From contig CAWIIX010000015.1 of assembly GCA_963836195.1 (NCBI GenBank), positions 1 through 64,000 on the forward strand: 64,000 bases of DNA, read 5' to 3'. The position numbers were made by a program, and so were the translations under genes. Below, in pieces: positions 40,539-49,464 of this stretch. Each line of letters begins with the position of its first letter. Within the stretch, counting starts at the first letter, position 1. Under the pieces are notes generated by a model, which worked only from the letters and a program-made list of their open reading frames with translations, searched no databases and was not told where the DNA came from. The DNA comes from Trebonia sp963836195 (GTDB taxonomy: Bacteria; Actinomycetota; Actinomycetes; Streptosporangiales; Streptosporangiaceae).

Positions 40539-41366
40539 TCACCCCTGCTGTATGCCGCGCAGGCGCGCGTGGACCGGCGAGGCGCGGAAGGTCTCCACGT
40601 CGCCCGAGTACGCCAGCCGCCCCTCCACCATCGCCCACATGTGCCCGCTGATCGACGTGAGCATGTCGAGGTCGTGCTCGACGACGACCACCGCCCGGTC
40701 CTCGCTGATCGTGGTGAGGGCCTCGGCGAGCACGCTCCGCTGGGTCGCGGACAGGCCGGACGCCGGCTCGTCGGCCAGCAGCACCGTGGGCTCGCCGACG
40801 AGCGCCCGGGCCAGTTCGGTCAGCCGCTGCGCCTCGAGCGTCAGCCCGTCGACCAGTTGCGCGCCGAGGTGACCGATGCCGAGCCTCTCCAGGGCGGCCC
40901 AGGCCCGCTCCCGCGCGGGCGCGGCCTGGGACCGCCACAGCGACGCGAGCATCCACTGACCGGGGCTCTGCAGGCAGGCGGCGGCCACGTTGTCGACGGC
41001 GGTCCGCCCGTGGGCGAGGCGGACCGTCTGCCACGTCCGCGCCACCCCGGACCGGGCCCGGCGCATGGCGGACCACCCGGTGGCGTCCCTGCCGTCGATC
41101 TGCACGCTGCCCGAGTCGGCCGTGACCGAGCCGGCCAGCAGGTTGAACAGGGTCGACTTGCCGGCCCCGTTGAAGCCGCACAGGCCGAACAGCCCACGAA
41201 GCGGGACCTCGAGGGACACCGAGTCGACCGCGAGGACCCCGCCGTAGCTCTTGGTGACGTCATGGCACGCCAGCACGGCGGGGCCGACGCCCGGCGCCGG
41301 CTGATCGGAACTGGCGGAACTCCCGTTCGCGTTGACCTCAGGCGGCGTTTCCCGCACCGTTCCCAC
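40539..41366 (-). CDS. Branched-chain amino acid-type ABC transporter ATPase (LivG-like)
   Basis: 275 residues with Walker A GFNGAGKST, signature in GLTLEAQRLTELARAL (LivG type, without LSGGQ), Walker B VLLADEPASGLS and H-loop VVVEHDLD. Gln of the Q-loop is kept in VARTWQTVRL. It overlaps livM by 29 bases. Such Liv systems in actinobacteria frequently import amino acids, amides or aromatic acids. Confidence 0.85.
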   Translation of the reverse strand: MGTVRETPPEVNANGSSASSDQPAPGVGPAVLACHDVTKSYGGVLAVDSVSLEVPLRGLFGLCGFNGAGKSTLFNLLAGSVTADSGSVQIDGRDATGWSAMRRARSGVARTWQTVRLAHGRTAVDNVAAACLQSPGQWMLASLWRSQAAPARERAWAALERLGIGHLGAQLVDGLTLEAQRLTELARALVGEPTVLLADEPASGLSATQRSVLAEALTTISEDRAVVVVEHDLDMLTSISGHMWAMVEGRLAYSGDVETFRASPVHARLRGIQQG

Positions 41367-42513
41367 CCCCCCGTGCTCCCTGTGCTGCCTGCCCCCGGGT
41401 CCCGAGTCGCGCCGCGCTCCACGCCTGCAGGGACGCGGCCCACCGGTCCGTCCTGCGGCCGAGGAGCCGGTCGATCGCCCCCGCTACCCCGTCGGGCTCC
41501 ACCAGCAGGATCACCAACAGGGCGATCCCCTCGATGATGCCGAGGTTCGTGCTGATGAACGACGTGCTCGTGGTGAGGTACTCGATGACGATGGCCCCCA
41601 GGATCACGCCGGTGACGCTCTTGCGCCCGGCCACGAACACCATCAGCAGCAGCGTGATCTCGGAGGTCTCGCTGAGTACGTCGGGCGTGACGATGCCCTG
41701 GACGCTGGCGAGGACCGCGCCGCCGACGGCGGCGAGGACCGACCCGAGGACGAAGACCTCAAGGCGGCGCTGCCTGAGGCTGACCCCGATCGACTCGCCC
41801 AGCCGCTCGTCGTCGGCCATGGCCATCAGCTGAAGGCCGATCCCCGACCGCATGACGCGCAGCACGATCCCGGCCGCGAGCCCGAGCAGCACCGCCGAGA
41901 TGATCCCGGTCTGGACGAGCGTCGCCGTGTAGTCAGAACCGGTCCAGAACGGCGCCACGCCGTCGATGCCCGAGAACGACCCGAGCCAGCTCGAGAACGT
42001 GGCCAGCTGGTAGATGAACAGCGGGAGGATAAGCGTCGCGAGCGCGAGCGCCAGCCCGGGCGCCCGGGTGACGACGGCCCCGACCAGGAGCGCGGCCACC
42101 GCGGCGAGCGCGATCACCGCCAGCAGGCTCTCCAGCGAGCTGAAGTTGTACTTCGTCTCAAGGACGCCCGTGCCGTAGGCGCCGACGCCCATGAACACGG
42201 ACTGGCTGAAGGCCAGCTGGCGGCTGTAGCCAAGCTGGAGCACCATCCCGACCGTGACGATGGCGTACCCGACGCCGGTGGTCACGGTCAGGCCGAGGTA
42301 CGACCCGTCCATGATGACCAGGACGAGGCAGCCGACCACGGCGATCAGGAGACCCGCCCCCAGGGGAACGGGGTCACGGCGCCGTACCCGGTGCACCCGG
42401 GAAAGGCCGTCGGCTGGGCCGGCGGACGAGCCGGCGGCCGGGCCCGCGGGGGCCGGGCCCGAGGGGGCCGGGCCCGAGATGGTGCCGCGGTCCGTAGCGG
42501 CCGGTTCCGTCAT
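41338..42513 (-). CDS. Branched-chain amino acid-type ABC permease (LivM-like)
   Basis: 391 residues. Basic Pro/Gly-rich cytoplasmic N-terminus (to about 50), then ten helices beginning LGAGLLIAVVGCLVLVIMDG. The coupling-region motif DDERLGESIGVSLRQRRLEVFVLGSVLAAVGGAVLA is diagnostic for LivM. It forms the channel with LivH. Confidence 0.87.
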   Translation of the reverse strand: MTEPAATDRGTISGPAPSGPAPAGPAAGSSAGPADGLSRVHRVRRRDPVPLGAGLLIAVVGCLVLVIMDGSYLGLTVTTGVGYAIVTVGMVLQLGYSRQLAFSQSVFMGVGAYGTGVLETKYNFSSLESLLAVIALAAVAALLVGAVVTRAPGLALALATLILPLFIYQLATFSSWLGSFSGIDGVAPFWTGSDYTATLVQTGIISAVLLGLAAGIVLRVMRSGIGLQLMAMADDERLGESIGVSLRQRRLEVFVLGSVLAAVGGAVLASVQGIVTPDVLSETSEITLLLMVFVAGRKSVTGVILGAIVIEYLTTSTSFISTNLGIIEGIALLVILLVEPDGVAGAIDRLLGRRTDRWAASLQAWSAARLGTRGQAAQGARGGGNGAGNAA

Positions 42514-42526
42514 GGCGCTCCCTCCC

Positions 42527-43411
42527 TCACGCAGGTTCCGGGCCGAGCCCCAGGACCTCGGGCCGGAAGATGATGATGGCGAAGAGGATGGCGTAGAGCA
42601 GGACGTCGTTGTAGCTGGTGCTCACGTAGCCGCCGAGCATCGCCTCGGCCACGCCGATCACCAGGCCGGCGGTCACCGCTCGGCCCGGTCTCCGGAACGC
42701 CGCGAAGCCGGCCGCGACGACCCCGATCAGGCTGAGCGTGGGCCCGCTCATGTACGTGTAACCGGTGATCGGCGACTCGACGATGCCGAAGAGCGCGGCC
42801 AGGACCGCGGTCATGATGAAGATCCGCCGCCGGAACTTCGCGCTGTCGATGCCGACGATCCGCGAGCCGAGCACGCTCTCGCCGCAAGCGCTTGCCGCCC
42901 GCCCGGACACAGTGAAGCGCAGGTAGGCCCACAGGAGGAGCCCGCTCACAATCGCGAGGCCGATCACCAGGACGCCGGCCCGCTGCACGTGGAAGTCGAG
43001 AATATGCAGCGCCGGGCCTGACCAGATGGAGGGCGCGCCGTACACCTCCGTGCCGAACATGGCCCTGGCCACCCCTTCGAGCACCAGCGACAGCCCGAAG
43101 GTGTAGAAGAACACGCCCACGATGCCGTGCGCGCCCGCCCCCCGGTCGAAGGCGGTGTGCAGCACCAGCCAGTCGAACAGCCACGCGGTCAGCGCCACGC
43201 CCAGCAGGACCACGATGATCCCGACGATGAAGGGCAGGCCGGCGGTCTGCACCAGCCAGGCCGACCCGATGGCGCCGAACATGGCGAAGTCGCCCACCGC
43301 CAGGTTCAGCACGTTGCAGACCCGGAACCACACCGCCAGGCAGGCGCCGAAGATCCCGTAGATGGCGCCGGACGTGAGCCCGGCCGCCAGCAGGTTGAGG
43401 AACTCACTCAT
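42527..43411 (-). CDS. Branched-chain amino acid-type ABC permease (LivH-like)
   Basis: 294 residues with eight helices. The LivH N-terminal pattern LAAGLTSGAIYGIFGACLAVWFRVCNVLNLAVGDFAMFGA and the coupling loop ASACGESVLGSRIVGIDSAKFRRRIF are clear. It starts at ATG 43411, overlapping the livF stop by 8 bases. Confidence 0.88.
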   Translation of the reverse strand: MSEFLNLLAAGLTSGAIYGIFGACLAVWFRVCNVLNLAVGDFAMFGAIGSAWLVQTAGLPFIVGIIVVLLGVALTAWLFDWLVLHTAFDRGAGAHGIVGVFFYTFGLSLVLEGVARAMFGTEVYGAPSIWSGPALHILDFHVQRAGVLVIGLAIVSGLLLWAYLRFTVSGRAASACGESVLGSRIVGIDSAKFRRRIFIMTAVLAALFGIVESPITGYTYMSGPTLSLIGVVAAGFAAFRRPGRAVTAGLVIGVAEAMLGGYVSTSYNDVLLYAILFAIIIFRPEVLGLGPEPA

Positions 43412-44096
43412 GCGACACCACCCCCGGCTGCTCGACCAAGCCCTTGTACATGCGCACCGCCCGGTCGGCGACCAGCACCGCGTGCACCGGGTTCTCCTCG
43501 ACGAGGAGGATCGTCATGTCGGTCTTGGTCATCTCGCCGAGCCAGTCGTAGACACGGCGGGCCACGGCCTCGGCCAGGCCCAGGCACGGCTCGTCGAGCA
43601 GCAGGACCCGCGGCTGGGCGGCCATCCCCCGGGCGAGGGCGACCATCTGCTGCTGCCCGCCCGAGAGCGTGCCCGCCTTCTGGTCGAGAAGGCGGCCGAG
43701 CTCAGGGAACATGTCGAGCACGCCGGACACGTCCTCCCAGGCCTGACGGGCGCCGATCCGCCGGGTGCGGCTGTAGCTGCCGAGCATGATGTTGTCCCGC
43801 GTCGTCAGCTCCGGGTACAGGTGACGGCGCTCGGGCACCAGGACCAGGCCGGCCCGGACGGCGGCCCCGGGGCTCCCGGCCGGGAGCGGCTGGCCGAAGA
43901 CCCGGACCGCGCCCCCTCGGCGGACCAGCCCGGCGATCGCGGTGACCATGCTCGACTTCCCGTGGCCGTTGGGGCCGATGACGGCGACGCACTCGCCGAC
44001 GCCGACGGAGAACGTCACCGACTCGACGGCCACGAACTTGCCGTAGCTGACCGACACGCCCTCGACCTCAAGGGCCACGGGACCCAGGGGCGCCAC
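43404..44096 (-). CDS. Branched-chain amino acid-type ABC transporter ATPase (LivF-like)
   Basis: 230 residues: Walker A GPNGHGKSS, signature LSGGQQQM, Walker B LLLDEPCLGL and H-loop replaced by LLVEENPVHAV, the LivF form. Compact size is normal. It starts directly after the binding-protein stop. Confidence 0.88.
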   Translation of the reverse strand: MAPLGPVALEVEGVSVSYGKFVAVESVTFSVGVGECVAVIGPNGHGKSSMVTAIAGLVRRGGAVRVFGQPLPAGSPGAAVRAGLVLVPERRHLYPELTTRDNIMLGSYSRTRRIGARQAWEDVSGVLDMFPELGRLLDQKAGTLSGGQQQMVALARGMAAQPRVLLLDEPCLGLAEAVARRVYDWLGEMTKTDMTILLVEENPVHAVLVADRAVRMYKGLVEQPGVVSHE

Positions 44097-45416
44097 TCAG
44101 CTCCCCACATGCGGCAGGACGGTGAGCGACCCGTTGCCGCTGACCGTGACCACCGCCGAGTCGATCTGGGTGATGTTCGCGTAGTTGGACGGGGATCGCG
44201 ACCAGTAGTAGACCTGGATGCCGCCGGTGACCAGGGTCTGGTGCTGAAGGGCGTTTTTCACGTCACCGGCGGAGATCGACTTGGCCGTCGTGATGGCGGC
44301 CGCCAGCTCCCTCCCGGTGTCCCAGCCCTCGCCGCCCTCGGCGATGTCGTTGGCGGAACCCATGCCGTCCGCCTGCATCGCCGCGATATAGGCCTTGGTG
44401 TCCGCCAGCCCGGGCGCGGTGGCCGCGGTCGACGGAATAGCGCTCAGCACGTTCTCCGGCGTGCCGATGAGGTACACGTCCTGCATGGCCGTCGCGCCGC
44501 CGACGGCGTTGACGAACGTCGACGTGGCGCAGCCGGAGCACTCGCTGATCGGGATAGTCGGGTTCTGGGCCCGCACCGCCTTGATGAACGTGATCGTGTC
44601 CGGCCCGGGGATCAGCCCGAGGACGATGATCTGCGGGTTCGCCTTCAGCAGGTTGAGCGCCTGCGGCGTGTCGTCGGTCGCCCCCGGGGTGGTGATCTGC
44701 GAGGCGACGACCTGGTAGCCGTACTGCGAGGCGAGGCTCTGCATGTACTGCGTGTTGCCGAGGCCGCCGGGGGCGTTGTCCTCGATGACCGCCACCCGCG
44801 TGTAGTGCCGGGGGACGATGAGCTGGGTGATGGTGGCCAGGTCGTCGGCGAAGAAGACGTTGCCGATGCCGGGGAAGGAGTAGGACGTGAGGTTGGCGTT
44901 GCTGATGCCCTGGCCGGTCCAGCCCGACTGCCAGCCGAGCAGGACCTCCTGGAGCTGATTGGCGACCGGCACGGCCGCGCTCGACGTCGACGTCTCCTCG
45001 GGCCCGAAGATGAAGTTGGCGTGCACCTGAGTCACGCACTTGTGCACGAGCGCCGCGGCCGTGGCCGGGTCGGACGCGTCGTTCTCCGGCACCAGCGTGA
45101 CCTTGTGGCCGAGCACCCCGCCGGCCTTGTTGACCATGGCCGCCCAGGCGGTGGCCCCTTGCTCGTCGTCGACGCCGAGTTGAGCGAACGGGCCGGAGGT
45201 GGCGGCGATCTCGCAGACGGTGATGGGGGAGCTGGCCGAGCTGCTCCCGCCGCCACCGGAGCTGCACCCGGCCGCCACCCCCACGACGAGAACCGCGCTG
45301 GCGGCGGCGCTGCCCACCACCCGGAGACGGCGCGAGCGGAGCGAAAGCCGGGCCAGGACGGCATGCGGCTTACGGAAGAATAGACGTGCGAAAGCGAACC
45401 GGGGATCGTCCATCAA
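44097..45416 (-). CDS. Branched-chain amino acid-type substrate-binding lipoprotein (LivK-like)
   Basis: 439 residues. A long basic N-terminal region (to residue 32) precedes the signal segment and lipobox GVAAGC (Cys51). The periplasmic-binding type 1 domain starts ITVCEIAATSGPFAQLGVDDEQGATAWAAMVNKAGGV and contains NFIFGPEETSTSSAAVPVANQ. Two Cys in SECSGCATSTF are unusual. First gene of the liv operon (liv-like uptake, then Rieske oxygenase, then MFS), with a good sigma-70-type promoter upstream. Confidence 0.87.
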   Translation of the reverse strand: MMDDPRFAFARLFFRKPHAVLARLSLRSRRLRVVGSAAASAVLVVGVAAGCSSGGGGSSSASSPITVCEIAATSGPFAQLGVDDEQGATAWAAMVNKAGGVLGHKVTLVPENDASDPATAAALVHKCVTQVHANFIFGPEETSTSSAAVPVANQLQEVLLGWQSGWTGQGISNANLTSYSFPGIGNVFFADDLATITQLIVPRHYTRVAVIEDNAPGGLGNTQYMQSLASQYGYQVVASQITTPGATDDTPQALNLLKANPQIIVLGLIPGPDTITFIKAVRAQNPTIPISECSGCATSTFVNAVGGATAMQDVYLIGTPENVLSAIPSTAATAPGLADTKAYIAAMQADGMGSANDIAEGGEGWDTGRELAAAITTAKSISAGDVKNALQHQTLVTGGIQVYYWSRSPSNYANITQIDSAVVTVSGNGSLTVLPHVGS

Positions 45417-45791
45417 AGCCCCCTTTGGCTTCGGTCAGGACTGCGTGCCAGTACGACCTTTTCCTACCCTGCCCATCGCCGAGAAGCGGGGACGGACCAC
45501 CATCATCAGGTAAAAAGGTTGATGCAAGATGTATACCGAACGCTTAATAATGCGTCAACAGTTGGGGCTCACATACGATCGCGTGATCGGTCTGGTGACC
45601 ATCCAGATACCCAGAGTTCCGTGACAACTGTGACGTGTGTTATCGATATGGCTAGAGAGAATGGGACGTGGTGAACACGAGCCTGGGCGCTGGTCCCGGA
45701 CGGCAGGCTGATCGTCACCGCGACCGGTGGACTACGTTTATGCTTGATTTATAGAGCAACCTAGTAGGCAAACTTTGAATTTAGAGGGGCG
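45417..45791. other. Divergent intergenic region between livK and the ROK gene
   Basis: Contains the liv promoter at its left end. The middle is AT-rich and repeat-free. At 45685-45761 one frame reads like a WD40 blade (WALVPDGRLIVTATGG), too short to call. Near its right end an AT-rich stretch and AGAGGGGC just before ATG 45792 serve the ROK gene. Confidence 0.5.
45530..45558 (-). promoter_or_regulatory. Sigma-70-like promoter for the liv/Rieske operon
   Basis: On the minus strand TTGACG (45553-45558), a 17-base spacer and TATACA (45530-45535) form a near-consensus promoter 114 bases upstream of ATG 45416. Confidence 0.7.
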
Positions 45792-47039
45792 ATGCAGCAC
45801 CGACGGCGCGGCACAGTGCTGGACCTTCGGCGCGAGAACAGGGCTGTCGTCCTCTCGGCGCTGTATTTCAGCCGTCCAGGTAGCCGCCAGGATCTCAGTG
45901 CAGCGACCGGGCTGAGCATGGCTTCGGTCACCAGCGTCGTCCGCGAGCTGCTCGACGAGGGCATTGTCACCGAGGTCGGTTGTGAGGACTCCGACGGGGG
46001 ACGGCCGCGCATGCTGCTCGACGTCAACCCCGACTACGGCTACGTGATCGGCGTCGACATCGGCGAGACCCGGATACGAGTCGGTCTGTTCGACTTGGCG
46101 ATGACCGAGCGCGCGAAAGCAGATTACCCACTCAACCCCGCCGAGCACGAGGTGGATGAGGTCGTCACGGACATCGCGTCCGGCGTGACTGCGGTGCTCG
46201 CCGACGGGGGAATCGACCCAGCGGCGGTCCTCGGCGTCGGAATCGGGGTTCCGGGGATCGTTGAGCAGGGTCCCGAGGTCCTCGTGCACGGCCAGACTTA
46301 CGGATGGGACGCTGTGCCGCTGGGGGCTCTGCTGCGGGAGCGTACAGCCCTGCCGCTGCGGTTTGAGAACTGCGCCAAGACAATGGGCCAGGCCGAACTG
46401 TGGGCTGGCGCGGGGAGCGGCGCGTGGCGCGGGACGCGGAACACTGCCGTGGTGCTGATCGGATCCGGAGTGGGCGCGTCCCTGATCTCCTGCTGCGGCA
46501 CCTGCCAGGGGACGACCTCAAGCGCCGCGGAGTGGGGTCACACGGTCGTGGTGGTGGATGGCAGGCGCTGCCGGTGCGGATCGGCCGGCTGCCTGGAGGC
46601 GTACGTGGGCGCCGAGGCCATCCTCGACCGGTATGGCAGCCCGGCGGCTCCGTCCGCGGGGGGCGAGGAGTCGATGCTGGCGGAGCTCATCGCGGCGGCC
46701 GATTCGTCGCCCGCTGCGGACGCCGTCCTGGCGAAGACCGCGGAATACCTGGGCGTCGGCATCGGCAGCCTGATCAACCTGTTCAACCCGGAGCGGGTGA
46801 TCCTCGGCGGCTGGGCCGGCCTGCTCCTGGGCGGCCGGTTGCTGCCCGCCATTCGAGAGTCGGCGCGGCGGAACTCGCTGCGGCATCTGTTCGCCGCCGC
46901 GTCGATCGAACTCGGTCAACTCGGACCGGAAGCGGTCACGTTCGGCGCGGCGACGCTTCCGATGGAGGACTTCCTCAACGGCGTGTCCCGCCTACCGCTG
47001 CAGAGCCCGCGGGCGGCGAGCTTCGGCCCGCGGTCATGA
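45792..47039 (+). CDS. ROK family transcriptional regulator
   Basis: 415 residues. A winged helix (about 10-60: NRAVVLSALYFSRPGSRQDLSAATGLSMASVTSVVREL) is followed by an ROK sugar-kinase-like domain: GVDIGETRIRVGLFD for ATP/sugar binding, GVGIGVPGIV, and the ROK zinc motif CRCGSAGCLEAYVG with EWGHT. Regulators of this type repress carbohydrate genes until a sugar binds. The downstream genes encode secreted glycan-binding proteins, which fits. ATG 45792 follows AGAGGGGC. Confidence 0.9.
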   Translation: MQHRRRGTVLDLRRENRAVVLSALYFSRPGSRQDLSAATGLSMASVTSVVRELLDEGIVTEVGCEDSDGGRPRMLLDVNPDYGYVIGVDIGETRIRVGLFDLAMTERAKADYPLNPAEHEVDEVVTDIASGVTAVLADGGIDPAAVLGVGIGVPGIVEQGPEVLVHGQTYGWDAVPLGALLRERTALPLRFENCAKTMGQAELWAGAGSGAWRGTRNTAVVLIGSGVGASLISCCGTCQGTTSSAAEWGHTVVVVDGRRCRCGSAGCLEAYVGAEAILDRYGSPAAPSAGGEESMLAELIAAADSSPAADAVLAKTAEYLGVGIGSLINLFNPERVILGGWAGLLLGGRLLPAIRESARRNSLRHLFAAASIELGQLGPEAVTFGAATLPMEDFLNGVSRLPLQSPRAASFGPRS

Positions 47040-47417
47040 CGTTGGCGTGCCTGATCGGCGCCGGATCCAGCGGAACGTCCCGGCTGCAGCGGCTTTAGCG
47101 ACCTGCTGACTATCACGTAAACATGCCTCTTATTTTAAGACTTAGTTAAAGGTGAGGCAGATGGCTGGCCGCGTGATCAGATTAACCCCCTGTCGCCTGA
47201 AGTGACTGAGAGTCGCGCTCGTGCCCTCACGGGGGAGAAAACCCGCCGTAACTGGGTCTTGACGGGAAGTTTCGGCCCAGTTAAGTTCGAGCTTAAAATA
47301 AGACAAATTCAAACTGTCTTGATAGTGGCGTCACTCGCGGAAGAGCTGGCGGCTGTGGCGGCACTACTACCGGACCACGGTGCCGGCCTGAGTCCCGCTC
47401 TCGCGAGAGGACACCCC
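47040..47417. promoter_or_regulatory. Intergenic region with paired 11-mer sites upstream of the GH64 gene
   Basis: CTTATTTTAAG (47128-47138) and its exact reverse complement CTTAAAATAAG (47292-47302) flank about 150 bases. TTAGTTAAAG (47141-47150) resembles ROK half-sites. These are candidate operators for the adjacent ROK protein. No RNA gene or credible ORF was found in the gap. Confidence 0.55.
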
Positions 47418-49345
47418 ATGAGCCTTCTAACGCGCATGCTGCCCCGCTCCCGCGCTCCCGCTCCCGCTGGCGTGTGGCGAGCATCATCATCGCGACGCTG
47501 AGCGTGGCGGCCGCGCTCATGTCGACGGGCACGATCGGCGCCGGGAGCGCCGCCGCGGCCTCGTGTGGCACGGCGAACCTGGCGTTGCACCAGCCGACGA
47601 CGGCGTCGTCGATACAGGGCCCCAGCTGGCCGGCCTCCAACGCCACCGACGGCAACCTGACCACCCGCTGGTCCAGCGCCTTCTCCGACCCCCAGTGGCT
47701 CGAGGTCGACCTCGGCTCCACCCAGTCAATCTGCCAGGTCGCCATCCACTGGGAAACCGCCTACGCCAAGGCCTTCCAGATCCAGACCTCCAACGACAAC
47801 ACCACCTGGACCACCATCTACTCCACCACCACCGGCACCGGCGGCACCCAGACCCTCAGCGCATCGGGCAGCGGCCGCTATATCCGCATGTACGGCACCG
47901 TCCGCGCCACCCAGTACGGCTACTCCATCTACGAATTCCAAATCTATTCGGCCACCAGTACCGGCAACACGGTGACGGTGACCAACCCGGGCGCCCAGAC
48001 CTCCAGGGCGGGGACCGCGGCGAGCCTGCAGATCCAGGCCAGTGATTCGGCGTCGGGGCAGACGCTGACCTACTCCGCGACCGGGCTGCCGGCCGGGCTG
48101 TCGGTCAACTCCTCGACCGGGCTGCTGTCCGGGACCCCAACGACGGCGGGGACCTCGACGGTCACAGTGACAGCCAAGGACACCACCGGGGCGTCTGGCT
48201 CGGCGTCGTTCAGCTGGACCGTGAACCCCGCCAGTACCGGCAACACGGTGACGGTGACCAACCCGGGCAGCCAGACCTGGACCGTGGGCACCGCGGCGAG
48301 CCTGCAGATTCAGGCCAGTGATTCGGCGTCGGGGCAGACGCTGACCTACTCCGCGACCGGGCTGCCAGCCGGGCTGTCCATCAGCTCCTCCGGGCTGATC
48401 TCCGGGAGCCCCACCGCGGCCAGCACCGGCAGCACCACGGTGACCGTCACCGACAGCACCGGCGCGGTCGGCTCGGCCGCGTTCAGCTGGACCGTCAACA
48501 CCGCGGGCACCGGCGAGCCGCCGGCGTCGTTCTGGGGCAACACGAGCGCCATCCCGGCGGCCACCCACGTGCTTGAGGTCAGCATCGTGAACCAGACGAA
48601 CGGCCAGTACCCCGACAGCGAGGTCTACTGGAGCTTCAACGGGCAGACCGAATCCATCGCCCAGCAGCCGTACATCGACATGCCGGCGAACTCGGCCGGG
48701 CGCATGTACTTCTACCTCGGCTCCCCGAACAGCCAGTACTACGACTTCATCGAGTTCACCGTCGGCGCGTCGTCGATCAACGTGGACACCACGCGGGTGG
48801 ACCGCTTCGGCCTGAAGCTCGCCCTGCTGCTGCACGGCCACGACGGCTCCAACCAGGAGGTCGGCGAGAACTACGCCACCTTCCAGGAGAGCCGCTCGGC
48901 GACCTTCGCCCGGTTCCAGAACTTCGTGCCGACCCAGTTCAAAGAGCTGGCGACGGACGACGCGCCGTACGGCATCCCGTCACCGGGCAACGACCCGGCG
49001 TTCCAGACGGGCGGCGCGTACGCGAACTACTACACCAGCTACGCGGGCTCGGTCGGGGACACCTCCGACAGCACGGCGCAGATCTTCGGCTGCGGCGGCA
49101 CGCTGGCCAACAATCCAACGCTGTGCGCAGGCCTCAACCGGCATGTGGCGCAGCTGCCGACGGCCCAACAGACGAACCCGGCCAACTTCTACCAGGCCGC
49201 ACCGGCAAACTACTACGCCGAGTTCTGGCACCAGAACGCGATCAACGGCAAGCAGTACGGCTTCCCCTATGACGATGACGCGGGACAGTCCTCGGACATC
49301 TCGGTGACCAACCCGCAGTACATGGTCGTCGCCGTCGGCTGGTAA
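47418..49345 (+). CDS. Secreted GH64-like beta-1,3-glucanase with F5/8C and Ig-like domains, frameshift in the signal peptide
   Basis: ATG 47418 has GAGAGGA behind it and opens a basic leader (MSLLTRMLPRSRAPA). The hydrophobic signal core (VASIIIATLSVAAALMSTG) lies in another frame from 47474, so a one-base indel in the GCTCCC repeats (47448-47467) is likely. Domains: discoidin/F5-8C (about 47568-47950), two Ig-like repeats ending TVNPAST and WTVNTAGTG (47962-48520), then a GH64-type catalytic region (FWGNTSAIP, VDTTRVDRFGLKLALLLHG, YGIPSPGND). GH64 enzymes cut laminarin-type beta-1,3-glucan into pentasaccharides. It is the lead effector of the ROK cluster. Confidence 0.75.
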
Positions 49346-49364
49346 CGGCAGACCTCGCCACCTG

Positions 49365-49445
49365 GCCGGCGCAGTGCTCTGGCATCTCGGTCACCAACCC
49401 GCAGTAAACGGTCGGCGCACTCGGCTGGCAGCCCGGGCGCCATGG
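49365..49445 (+). repeat. Decayed duplicate of the GH64 gene's 3' end, copy 1
   Basis: GGCATCTCGGTCACCAACCC followed by GCAGTAAACGGTCG repeats, with changes, the end of the preceding gene (49297-49340). It does not encode a protein. Confidence 0.7.
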
Positions 49446-49464
49446 CAAACTGATCGGAGTTCAC

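Noticed and set aside
45685..45761. WD40-like gene fragment
   Set aside because: Only one blade-like motif, no start, and stops close by; too little to call.
47202..47501. Open frame between the ROK and GH64 genes
   Set aside because: Crosses the presumed operators, lacks a ribosome site and shows no domain.
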